Shown here piece by piece: positions 1-7,097 of a stretch of 64,000 nucleotides of DNA. Origin of the DNA: JAYYZW01 sp036339995 (GTDB taxonomy: Bacteria > Pseudomonadota > Gammaproteobacteria > Ga0077536); NCBI GenBank assembly GCA_036339995.1, contig JAYYZW010000092.1:1-64000 (forward strand), in the 5' to 3' direction. Each line of letters opens with the position of its first letter. The stretch's first letter is position 1. The notes beneath the pieces were generated by a model. It saw nothing but the letters and a program-made list of their open reading frames with translations. It did no database searches and had not been told where the DNA came from. A program made the position numbers and the translations under genes.

Positions 1-2
1 GC

Positions 3-158
3 CCGCGGGCAACATCGCTCGTTCACTATCCACCGTATGATATCGCAATTGCAGAGCAGCAAGCTTACATCGACTCCGTTATCCCTGATCCTCTACCCGA
101 CAGCTGGGCGGCAGCGAGTAAACACGCATACTTTCCCGTGAATTGTCGCGGCTTTTAG
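3..158 (+). CDS. 3' end of an unrecognised gene (truncated by window edge)
   Basis: An open frame enters from the window edge and ends at TAG 156-158, giving 51 residues. The composition looks like a real protein (acidic and aromatic residues, no simple repeats), with segments such as HYPPYDIAIAEQQAYIDS. A good intrinsic terminator 70 bases downstream fits the end of a plus-strand transcription unit. No family is recognised and the other two frames stop early. Only the C-terminus is visible, so function cannot be stated. Confidence 0.4.
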   Translation, partial: PRATSLVHYPPYDIAIAEQQAYIDSVIPDPLPDSWAAASKHAYFPVNCRGF

Positions 159-228
159 GCGTAGGGAGACTTCAGGTAAAGCCGTGCTTCCCTTTGCGTC
201 CGTTCGCATTCGCGACTTCAGATAAGAA

Positions 229-252
229 AAACTCCGCACTAAGGCGGGGTTT
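229..252. terminator. intrinsic terminator, probably bidirectional
   Basis: AAACTCCGC pairs with GCGGGGTTT around a six-base loop (nine pairs including one T-G), with A-rich sequence before and T-rich sequence after. It sits between the end of the plus-strand gene tail (158) and the end of the minus-strand PEP-CTERM frame (281), so it can serve both. Confidence 0.6.
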
Positions 253-280
253 CGTAGGTTATAAAGAGGCTCTCGGATCG

Positions 281-622
281 TTAAGACACTTTACGCCTTT
301 GTAACGACATTCCTGCGACTGCCAAGCCCAAAAGGACGAGCGTGGTCGGTTCGGGCACTGTCGGTGGTGTTAGGGTTTCCACCTCCTCCGGCGTGAGGTC
401 GATGTCATATAAACGAATCAAGGCTACCGAGCCGTCGGCGAATTCTCCTTGCCCGCCGGCTTGCATATTGTCGGCGAAAAAGTGGATGAGACGGGTCGGA
501 TTCGCTATCGAGCAGGCACTAAAATCCATTGATGTCGTGGAACTGCTGAATGATTGAAAAACACCGTCCAGAAAACCCGCAACCACCCCATTGCCGTCAT
601 TCGTCATGATGAGTCGAGACAT
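281..622 (-). pseudogene. PEP-CTERM protein, N-terminally truncated (LamG-like C-terminal part)
   Basis: The last 25 of 113 residues are a textbook PEP-CTERM sorting tail: VPEP at about 89-92, a hydrophobic stretch (TLVLLGLAVAGMSL), then the basic end QRRK. In PEP-CTERM/exosortase systems this tail directs secreted proteins to the envelope. The part before it (FLDGVFQ early, then VALIRLYDIDLTPEEVETL) resembles the second half of a concanavalin/LamG-like domain. There is no signal peptide. The frame is open only about 19 codons further upstream before a stop, and that stretch is not signal-like. I read it as a 5'-deleted or frameshifted gene. The neighbouring minus-strand gene also looks exosortase-related. 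Confidence 0.55.
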
Positions 623-763
623 GATTGCTCATGGTTATTGCCCCGCGTAACGCTGCAAATCGCATGAACCACGCAGATTCAACTACGCATGTAATGCGTC
701 TTGTAAAAAGTTGTGTCGAGAGGACTGTCCTGGCGTCGTGCAATTCGAATTGCCCCCTTCTTC

Positions 764-1090
764 TTACTCAGACTCGGGTTCCACAAACGGCGATAACAAG
801 ACATCGAGTATCCCAATCGCCATCCGCGCACCACCCCTCAAGGCCTGGCCGCCGGCTTTTATGGGGCCTCTAACGCTGCCGCTAATGATGCCGAATGCCC
901 CGAAGTTCTTCGTCTCGTCGCGAATCTCGGTCAAGACCCGGGCGGGTGAAGTGAGCGCATCCGCGGCGCCGGTCGCCACGAGGTCGCTGCCGCGCTGCGA
1001 TCCGGCGATCATGCGCTCGCCTGCCAAAGACGCGGCGGATACAAAGATCAACACCGATGTCGAAATAATCATGAAAATTCGAATGCTCAT
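764..1090 (-). CDS. small secreted protein, probable exosortase system-associated family (TIGR04073-like)
   Basis: 108 residues. The start is placed at the ATG at 1090 because GGAG lies about six bases before it; the upstream in-frame ATG at 1102 has no ribosome site. Residues 1-24 form a signal peptide (SIRIFMIISTSVLIFVSAASLAG). The mature part has glycine-rich amphipathic segments with repeated R/K-x-G patterns (GERMIAGSQRGSDLVATG, then SGSVRGPIKAGGQALRGG), reminiscent of small proteins found with exosortase genes. The adjacent PEP-CTERM remnant supports this, but the family call is from memory of its pattern. No catalytic motif is seen. About 300 bases upstream (1091-1397) hold only its promoter region and a REP pair. 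Confidence 0.5.
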   Translation of the reverse strand: MSIRIFMIISTSVLIFVSAASLAGERMIAGSQRGSDLVATGAADALTSPARVLTEIRDETKNFGAFGIISGSVRGPIKAGGQALRGGARMAIGILDVLLSPFVEPESE

Positions 1091-1273
1091 AGTGGGCTCC
1101 ATCTAATAGTTATGGGACACGAGCTGCACGGCGCGACCTCACGTCACAATAAAAAGTAAATCGGTGTGTCGCTGACCGCCGCCTCCCTCGTAGTATAGAC
1201 TCCGGCTCGCCCATTGCGCCGTTTAGCGCGGCGGGAGTTCAATAGGTGTTCCGGATTGCGGAACAGAATTCTA

Positions 1274-1336
1274 TTCGCCCGCAAGCGGGCTCCTACGGTG
1301 ACTCTCGTAGTGTAGGAGCCGCGCTTGCGGGCGAAT
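1274..1336. repeat. inverted pair of REP elements
   Basis: Left arm 1274-1297 reads TTCGCCCGCAAGCGGGCTCC and so on. Right arm 1312-1336 is its reverse complement with one changed position (GTAGGAGCCGCGCTTGCGGG). About 14 bases separate the arms. Each arm also contains its own small hairpin (CCCGCAAGCGGG). The same family recurs through the window. Confidence 0.8.
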
Positions 1337-1397
1337 GATATTGACCCTTACGAATACCAAAGCGCGGTATCACGCCTGAAACTCGGAGACCGATGTA

Positions 1398-2825
1398 GTG
1401 AAATTGCCCGAAGGATTCGTCGCCGTCGTAAAGCGCGATTGTCCCACCTGCGTACTCGTAGAACCCGTACTCCAGGAGATAGCGCGAGGTGGTCTGCCGC
1501 TCACAGTGTATACGCAGGACGATCCGAGTTTTCCAAAGCTCGACCGAGTCCTCGACGATACCTCGCTCGAACGCTCCTTCCGTCTCGACATCGAAACCGT
1601 CCCCACGCTTATTCAGGTCGAGAACGGTGAAGAACGATCACGCGTCATCGGCTGGGCGCGCGAGGAATGGACGGCCCTGACGGGACTCGAGAACATCGGC
1701 ATGGATTTGCCGCCCAACCGGCCGGGCTGCGGGTCGCTATCGGTCGAACCTGCTAACGCAGAAAAGCTCGCGCTTCGCTTCGGCGACATCTCGATCCACT
1801 CGCGCCGCATAGCAATCCCGGAGATGGAAGACGATATTGAGTATTGCTTCGAGCGCGGTTGGAGCGACGGTCTGCCGCTGGTGCCGCCGACCGAAGAACG
1901 GGTTTACCGCATGCTCCAGGGTGCCCGGCGGAGATCCGATGAGCTGCTGGGCGAGGTACCGCCTGTCCTCGTGTCCCTGACGATCGAAAAAGTCGCCGTC
2001 AATGCGGTGATGGCCGGCTGCAAGCCGGAATACCTGCCTGTCGTCATCGCCGCCACCGAAGCCGCGCTCGATCCCGCTTTCTGCATGCACGGATTGCTGG
2101 CGACGACCTGGTTTTCGGGACCCCTGGTGGTCGTGAACGGACCGGTGCGTAAATCCATTGGCATGAACTGGCAGGGCAACGTGTTGGGACAAGGCAACCG
2201 GGCCAACGCGACGATCGGCCGGGCTCTGCAATTGATCATTCGCAACGTCGGGGGGGGACGCCCGCAGGAAGCCGATCAATCGACGTTTGGGACACCGGGC
2301 AAGTACACCTTTTGTTTCGCGGAGGACGAAGATACGCCGTGGCTGAGCCTGTCGGAAGAACGCGGATTCGGCACGGATCAATCGACCGTCACCCTGTTCA
2401 GCGCCGACGGCGTACAGGGCGTCCTCGATCAGAAAGCCCGTGCACCCGAACCTTTGATCAAATCGATCGCGCAAAGCCTGCGCACGGTCGGTCACGCCGA
2501 CCTGGTCAACGGTTCGGACGCCGTCGTGGTGATCGGGCCCGAGCACGGGCGCGTGTTCGACGAAGCGGGCTGGAGCAAGATCCAAGCGGTCGAGGCCCTG
2601 CATGCGCAACTAGGTGTTCGTGGCGACGACCTCGCCATGGGGACAGATGAAGACGCACCGCGCACGACAGCATCCGCCGGCGGGATGATGCCGAAGTTCC
2701 GGCCCGAAGGTTTAACGCTTATCCGGGCGGGCGGGCGGGCGGGCCTCTTCTCCGCTATCATCCCGGGATGGTTGATGAAAGGGCCTCTCGGCACCGATCC
2801 GGTTACCAAGGAGATACTCTCATGA
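1398..2825 (+). CDS. thioredoxin-like protein fused to a large domain; partner of the UGSC selenoprotein
   Basis: 475 residues starting at GTG (GGAG about ten bases upstream). The first ~110 residues look like a thioredoxin fold: beta strand FVAVVKR, then C15-P-T-C18, then a conserved-type VPTLIQVENGE segment around 70-80. From about 150 to the end is a second domain beginning GWSDGLPLVPPTEERV, with many glycine and hydrophobic strands, of a type I know next to UGSC (seleno)protein genes but with no established activity. Its TGA stop overlaps the ATG of the UGSC gene (ATGA, 2822-2825), so the two are probably translationally coupled. I infer that the CPTC site exchanges electrons with the UGSC centre; that is not shown by sequence alone. 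Confidence 0.7.
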   Translation: MKLPEGFVAVVKRDCPTCVLVEPVLQEIARGGLPLTVYTQDDPSFPKLDRVLDDTSLERSFRLDIETVPTLIQVENGEERSRVIGWAREEWTALTGLENIGMDLPPNRPGCGSLSVEPANAEKLALRFGDISIHSRRIAIPEMEDDIEYCFERGWSDGLPLVPPTEERVYRMLQGARRRSDELLGEVPPVLVSLTIEKVAVNAVMAGCKPEYLPVVIAATEAALDPAFCMHGLLATTWFSGPLVVVNGPVRKSIGMNWQGNVLGQGNRANATIGRALQLIIRNVGGGRPQEADQSTFGTPGKYTFCFAEDEDTPWLSLSEERGFGTDQSTVTLFSADGVQGVLDQKARAPEPLIKSIAQSLRTVGHADLVNGSDAVVVIGPEHGRVFDEAGWSKIQAVEALHAQLGVRGDDLAMGTDEDAPRTTASAGGMMPKFRPEGLTLIRAGGRAGLFSAIIPGWLMKGPLGTDPVTKEILS

Positions 2826-3352
2826 CGCAGGTAATTCTCGACCCCACGGGCGAGAAGGGCGCGGCGCAGCGGGATCCGCTGCCGACGCCGGCTTCGCTCA
2901 AAGATCTGACCGTGGGTCTACTGGACATCTCCAAGGTGAAGGGGGACGTATTTCTCGATCGCATCGACGCGCTGTTGAGCGAACGCGGGCTCAAGATCAT
3001 CCGCTTCAAGAAACCGACCTTCGCAAGACCGGCGCCAGTCGGACTGCTCCAGGACATCGCCAGCCAATGTGACGTGGTGATCGAAGGCCTGGCTGACTGA
3101 GGATCGTGTACGTCGTGCAGTTTGCATGACATCAAGAATCTCGACAGCCGCGGTATCCCCGGCGCTTACGTCGCGTCGAGTGCGTTCGTGACGGCGGCCG
3201 ATACCCAGGGGAAAGCACTCGGATTCCATCCCAAGCGGGTATTCGTCCCGCACCCCATTCAGGATCGTACCGATGAAGAGGTGCGCGCGATGGCGGACGA
3301 CGCCTTCGCGGCGATCTACGCGATGGTTTACACGGAATCTTCCGAGGATTGA
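2822..3352 (+). CDS. UGSC-motif selenoprotein (in-frame TGA = selenocysteine)
   Basis: Read through TGA 3098-3100, the frame runs uninterrupted from ATG 2822 to TGA 3350-3352, giving 176 residues with Sec at position 93. The sequence around it is GLAD-U-G-S-C-T-S-C, the defining motif of the UGSC (seleno)protein family, with Cys96 and Cys99 nearby. Ordinary gene calling would give a 92-residue stub and a separate ORF from 3122. Coding character is good on both sides: KGDVFLDRIDALLSERGLKIIRFKKPTFARP before, GKALGFHPKRVFVPHP and DRTDEEVRAMADDAF after. A SECIS-like hairpin lies 19 bases downstream of the TGA. The ATGA overlap with the thioredoxin-like gene suggests a redox pair. The substrate is unknown. 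Confidence 0.88.
3098..3130 (+). promoter_or_regulatory. Sec TGA codon and SECIS-like hairpin of the UGSC gene
   Basis: TGA at 3098-3100. GTCGTGCA (3112-3119) pairs with TGCATGAC (3123-3130): eight pairs including one G-T wobble, closing a GTT loop whose G is 20 bases after the TGA. This matches the bacterial SECIS pattern (short hairpin just downstream of UGA, G near the start of the apical loop). No other terminator-like feature is present here. Confidence 0.75.
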
Positions 3353-3384
3353 TCAGGCGTTCGCCTTCGTGGTTGCGTATAACG

Positions 3385-3408
3385 TTCGCCCGCAAGCGGG
3401 CTCCTACG
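3385..3408. repeat. single REP element
   Basis: TTCGCCCGCAAGCGGGCTCC plus TACG, identical to the left arm of the pair at 1.27 kb. It lies between the convergent UGSC gene (plus) and acyl-CoA dehydrogenase (minus). Confidence 0.75.
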
Positions 3409-3498
3409 TATGACCGGGGGTAGGAGACCGTCGCGGCCGGACCGCGCGATCCGCCCCAAAGATCCCGGAGCAGGCACGGTCTCAGCCGTCACGGCCAC

Positions 3499-4671
3499 TC
3501 AATCCGAAGCCAGTCGCAGCCTTCCTGCAATGTTATTGCGCTGCATGTTGGAACTGCCACCGACGATCGGCATGCACATGAGATCGCGCACGTAACGTTC
3601 CATGTCGTACTCCTCCGCAAGGCCGTACGCGCCCATGATCTGCTGGCAGCTGAGCGCGATCTCAAGTGCGGATTCGCCGATAAAGAGTTTCGCCATGGAG
3701 CTCTCAACCGAGCAGGGTTTACGTTCGTTCGCCAACCACGCCGCATGGTAGAGCATGTGATCGCAGGCTTGCAGCTTGGTCTTGGCATCGACCAAAGCAT
3801 GTCTGACGGCCTGGTGTGATGAGATCACTTTCCTGAACTGCTTGCGAACTTGCGCGTAGTTCCACGCGTCCTCCACCGCCGCGTGCGCTGTGCCAAGCGC
3901 GAACGCCGTGATCTCGAGCCGTTCGACGTCGAGCGCCGGGCCGATGAGTTTCGGCCAGCCGGCATTCCAGCCCTCCTCCCCCCCGATGATATGGCTGGCG
4001 GGCACCTCGACGTCGTCGAAAATGACGTCTCCCGTCGTGGTGTACCGGATCCCCGTGTGTGCGATGTCGTTGAAGCTGATGCCGGGACTGTCGGTCGGTA
4101 CCAGGACGAAGGAAAGGTTCTTGTACCGCGGTGCATCGGGATCGGATTTAACGAGACAGTAAATATAGTCCGCGTCGCGGGCTGCGGAGCACCAGCGCTT
4201 GGTACCGTTGATCACAACCGCGTCGCCGCCCTGCGTCCGCCTGGCGGTAGTCGTCACCGAGGCGAGATCGCCGCCGACATCAGGTTCCGATAAGCCATAA
4301 GCAAACAGAATTTCGCCCCTGGCAAGCTTCGGCAGGTATTCACGCTTCTGCGCTTCACTGCCGCTCTCCGAGATATTCATGCCGCCGTAAAAGGCGATGT
4401 GGATGTACGGTCCCGCGAGGTGCATGCTGCGCCGTGAGAGCTCTTCGATGACGACGATGGCGGCGACGACGTCGCGCCCCAAGCCGCCGTATTCCTCATC
4501 GATGGTCAGCCCGCAGACACCCAGATCCACCATCTTGGCGATGGCGTCGCGCGGCATGTGCCTCTCCCTGTCCCACTGCCTGACCAGTTCGCGCGGCATT
4601 TCCTCCTCGACCAGGCGCTTGAGCTGCCGCCGCAGTATCGTGATGTGTTCGGGTTCTTCCTGGAAGTACAT
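3499..4671 (-). CDS. acyl-CoA dehydrogenase family protein
   Basis: 390 residues from the ATG at 4671 (MYFQEEPEH; an upstream in-frame start at 4704 lies in REP-flanking sequence). Family landmarks: GVCGLTIDEEYGGLG in the N-terminal helical domain; FAYGLSEPDVGGDLAS and KRWCSAARDADYIYCLVK, the FAD-binding middle; then SSHQAVRHALVDAKTKLQAC and the end QQIMGAYGLAEEYDMERYVRDL. These flavoenzymes oxidise acyl-CoA thioesters at the alpha-beta bond. At the usual C-terminal catalytic Glu (YEGTxxIQ in MCAD types) this protein has PIVGGSSNMQ, so the base is absent there; either it lies elsewhere, as in isovaleryl-CoA dehydrogenase types, or the substrate differs. An enoyl-CoA hydratase gene follows upstream on the same strand, a sensible partner. 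Confidence 0.88.
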   Translation of the reverse strand: MYFQEEPEHITILRRQLKRLVEEEMPRELVRQWDRERHMPRDAIAKMVDLGVCGLTIDEEYGGLGRDVVAAIVVIEELSRRSMHLAGPYIHIAFYGGMNISESGSEAQKREYLPKLARGEILFAYGLSEPDVGGDLASVTTTARRTQGGDAVVINGTKRWCSAARDADYIYCLVKSDPDAPRYKNLSFVLVPTDSPGISFNDIAHTGIRYTTTGDVIFDDVEVPASHIIGGEEGWNAGWPKLIGPALDVERLEITAFALGTAHAAVEDAWNYAQVRKQFRKVISSHQAVRHALVDAKTKLQACDHMLYHAAWLANERKPCSVESSMAKLFIGESALEIALSCQQIMGAYGLAEEYDMERYVRDLMCMPIVGGSSNMQRNNIAGRLRLASD

Positions 4672-4693
4672 TGGGTTTGCTCCGGTCGTTGAA

Positions 4694-4756
4694 TTCGCCA
4701 GCAAACGGGCTCCTACGGGAGGCTTCGATGATGTAGGAGCCCGCTTGCTGGCGAAT
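4694..4756. repeat. inverted pair of REP elements (CCAGCAAACGGG / CCCGCTTGCTGG variant)
   Basis: Left arm 4694-4717 (TTCGCCAGCAAACGGGCTCC) and right arm 4733-4756 (GTAGGAGCCCGCTTGCTGGC). The variant differs from the 1.27 kb pair in the stem: CCAGC/GCTGG replaces CCCGC/GCGGG, a compensatory change that keeps the hairpin in the right arm. It lies between two minus-strand genes. Confidence 0.8.
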
Positions 4757-4775
4757 ATTATGTCGCAAGGCTTTC

Positions 4776-5570
4776 CTAGTTCCCGGTGAAATTGGCGGCC
4801 CGCTTTTCGATAAAGGCGTTGACGGCCTCCTGATGATCCGCGGTCAGGTTGGTCAAGGCTTCATAGGGCAGGCTGGCATCCATCAGTTCCGCCGCGATTC
4901 GGCGCAGTGGAATGTTCGCGGTAATCTTGGTGAAGCGGATGGACTTGGTCGCACCATTGGCGAGCCGATCGGCAATTTCGTTCGTCTTCTGGTCGAGTTC
5001 CTCCGGCGGCACCAGATGATTGAGCAGGCCGTACTTGTCGGCTTCGTGCGCCTTCAGCATGTCGCCAAGCATGAGCAGTTCCTTCGCCTTGTTGAATCCG
5101 ATGAGCTGCGGCCAGATCACGCAACCGCCGTCACCCGCGACGAGGCCCATGCACACATGGGGGTCGCCGATCAGTGCCTTCTCCGAAGCGATGACGATAT
5201 CGCACAACAGTGCGATGGTAGCGCCGAGCCCGGCAGCCGCCCCATTCAGCCGGCAGATGATGGGTTTTTCGAGCTCCAGCAATCCGAACACAATAGCCTT
5301 TGCCTCGGGCATCAGGCGTTCGAATAGGACGGGATCGTCGATCATCTTCTGGAACCACGCCGTATCCCCGCCCGCGCAGAATGCCCGCCCCTCACCAGTC
5401 AGGACGATGACGTCGCTGTCCGGATCCTTCTGCAGATCGTAGAACACGCTCGCCATTTCAGTATGCATCTGAGCGTTGACCGCGTTCATCTGCTCGGGTC
5501 GATTAATGATCGCCGTCAGAATATTTCCGCGACGCTCGAACTTGAACGTTTCGTATGCATTTAAGTCCAT
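4776..5570 (-). CDS. enoyl-CoA hydratase/isomerase family protein
   Basis: 264 residues, the usual length for crotonase-fold monomers. Motifs: GRAFCAGGDTAWFQKM (first oxyanion-hole region, residues about 64-79), CRLNGAAAGLGATIALLCDIVIAS (second oxyanion region) and CMGLVAGDGGCVIWPQLIG, the loop that carries catalytic acids in many members. The typical pair of Glu residues is not obvious there, so the reaction (hydration, isomerisation or other) cannot be fixed. It acts on CoA thioesters in the cytoplasm and likely works with the acyl-CoA dehydrogenase gene downstream, from which it is separated by a REP pair. Confidence 0.9.
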   Translation of the reverse strand: MDLNAYETFKFERRGNILTAIINRPEQMNAVNAQMHTEMASVFYDLQKDPDSDVIVLTGEGRAFCAGGDTAWFQKMIDDPVLFERLMPEAKAIVFGLLELEKPIICRLNGAAAGLGATIALLCDIVIASEKALIGDPHVCMGLVAGDGGCVIWPQLIGFNKAKELLMLGDMLKAHEADKYGLLNHLVPPEELDQKTNEIADRLANGATKSIRFTKITANIPLRRIAAELMDASLPYEALTNLTADHQEAVNAFIEKRAANFTGN

Positions 5571-5734
5571 TTTCGTTCTCCCGTGGATCGATCGCCGAAG
5601 GCGATTACCCGACGGATATTACCCGAACAGATCGAGCCCCCGTTCGTCGAAGCACCACTCGGCCGAGGGAGGATACGTTGGTGATGCCGGTTGGGCCGGG
5701 CAGGCCTTGTGCGAGATACCGACTGGATAGACGT

Positions 5735-6136
5735 TCAGATGACCGCCGTCGCGTCGATCTCAATCAACAGGCCGTCCACAAATAACGCGGACACACCGAT
5801 CAGGGTGCTGGCAGGAGCAGGCACTTCGTCGAAAAATGCCGCCACTACCGGCAGCAGGAACTCAAGGCAAGCTGGATCATAGTTGACGACGTAATAACGC
5901 ATGCGAACCAGGTCCTTGACACCCGCTCCGGCAGCCGCCAACGCCAGATGCAGGTTATCGAGAGCTTTTTCGCTCTGAGCGATCAAATCGCCGATACCTA
6001 TGACATTCCCCTCCGTATCGAACGCGACCTGCCCCGCGATGTGGATGGTCGTATCGCCCGTGCTCGTGACGATCTGCGTATAGCTGTTACCTTCTGGAGT
6101 GAACAAGGTATCCGGATTTAGATGCTTGTTGGGCAT
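5735..6136 (-). CDS. RidA/YjgF family protein
   Basis: 133 residues, the normal RidA length. Visible pattern: an opening TPEGNSYTQIVTSTGDTTIHIAGQVAFDTEGNVIGIGD, AQSEKALDNLHLALAAAGAGVKDLVRMRYYVVNY, and a closing PASTLIGVSALFVDGLLIEIDATA, which corresponds to the family end (R/P-x-S-T-x-V, then I-E-I-x-A). Canonical RidA has a catalytic Arg in an R-x-x-V segment; here the corresponding place reads PASTLIGV without Arg, so it is probably a paralogue (Rid1-7 type) and not the housekeeping 2-aminoacrylate deaminase. Same strand as the enoyl-CoA hydratase, with a 160-base gap. Confidence 0.85.
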   Translation of the reverse strand: MPNKHLNPDTLFTPEGNSYTQIVTSTGDTTIHIAGQVAFDTEGNVIGIGDLIAQSEKALDNLHLALAAAGAGVKDLVRMRYYVVNYDPACLEFLLPVVAAFFDEVPAPASTLIGVSALFVDGLLIEIDATAVI

Positions 6137-6337
6137 GTTGCCTCCCTCATTTTGGGTATGTGAGTCGATGCCAGGCCGACGCTCGGATCGCGCGGGAAAA
6201 TGGGCGGCGAACGACTAGACTTAAAGGCACGAGCGCCCGTGTGCTTCGATCAACGAGGCGTCGTACCCCAATCGCCTCGCGTGCCCGTGAAGGCAGCGGC
6301 GATCGCCCGCTGTCTGTATCCTTCGATCAGTGGCGAG

Positions 6338-7027
6338 TCAGGTTTCACTCCGTTCGGATTCCTCTGACACCGGATCCGGTTCAGCGGGCGCTGTGGGCGG
6401 GGTACTGTCCACCGCGCCGGCATAGGCGGCAGCGGGTGTTTTCTGCTTGATGACGTCGATCAAGTCGGCGGGCGTGCCTTCCCGTAAAACCGAGTGAAAC
6501 TGCGCTCGATACAATATGACCGCACTCACGCCCGCGACGACGAGATCATAAGCCGTCCATTTTTCATGACGAAGCACCATGCGAACTTCGACCGGTACTT
6601 CCAGGCCCTGCCAGATCACGTCGGCCCCGACTGATACGCGGGTATCGGACTTGAAAATCTGCTCAGCGAATTCAATTCGCTGCCCGTTGTAACGATCCTG
6701 CAGCCGGGAAAGGTAATACCGACACAGAAACGTGGCGAACACATCAACGAACTCCATTTGCTCCTCGGCACTGAATCTTTTCCAATCCGACGCCAGCGAC
6801 AATCGAACGAACAGGTTCGGATCGAAGATCTCCTGTGTGATCTCACACAGCTTGTCTAATTGAACTTCTCGGTTACCGTCCACCTCGTATCGCGGGTCTT
6901 CCAGTACGCCGATTCCGCGCGCGACGTTCTCGCGCAGAATATCGATCGGCTCTTCGGCCAGGGCAAACGGCGATAGGATAAAGAGCAACGCCGCCACGAG
7001 GGAGCGGCTGGTTTTAGATTTATTCAT
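6338..7027 (-). CDS. MlaC/Ttg2D-type periplasmic protein
   Basis: 229 residues from the ATG at 7027, chosen because it begins a clear signal peptide (MNKSKTSRSLVAALLFILSPFALAEEP); the longer frame upstream has no membrane-targeting start. The mature part follows the MlaC pattern: VQLDKLCEITQEIFDPNLFVRLSLASDWKRFSAEEQMEFVDVFATFLCRYYLSRLQDRYNGQ, then DVIWQGLEVPVEVRMVLR and AYDLVVAGVSAVILYRAQFHSVLREGTPADLIDVIKQK. MlaC carries phospholipids between outer and inner membrane. Here it is not beside mlaFEDB but 70 bases downstream of an MscS-type channel gene, suggesting a two-gene envelope unit. A proline/glutamate-rich tail follows the domain. Confidence 0.85.
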   Translation of the reverse strand: MNKSKTSRSLVAALLFILSPFALAEEPIDILRENVARGIGVLEDPRYEVDGNREVQLDKLCEITQEIFDPNLFVRLSLASDWKRFSAEEQMEFVDVFATFLCRYYLSRLQDRYNGQRIEFAEQIFKSDTRVSVGADVIWQGLEVPVEVRMVLRHEKWTAYDLVVAGVSAVILYRAQFHSVLREGTPADLIDVIKQKTPAAAYAGAVDSTPPTAPAEPDPVSEESERSET

Positions 7028-7097
7028 TTTTCTGATTATTCGGTGTCCCTTCGTAAATGAGGCGGCCGGACCATTATCGGGCGCAAAACGGATTCCA

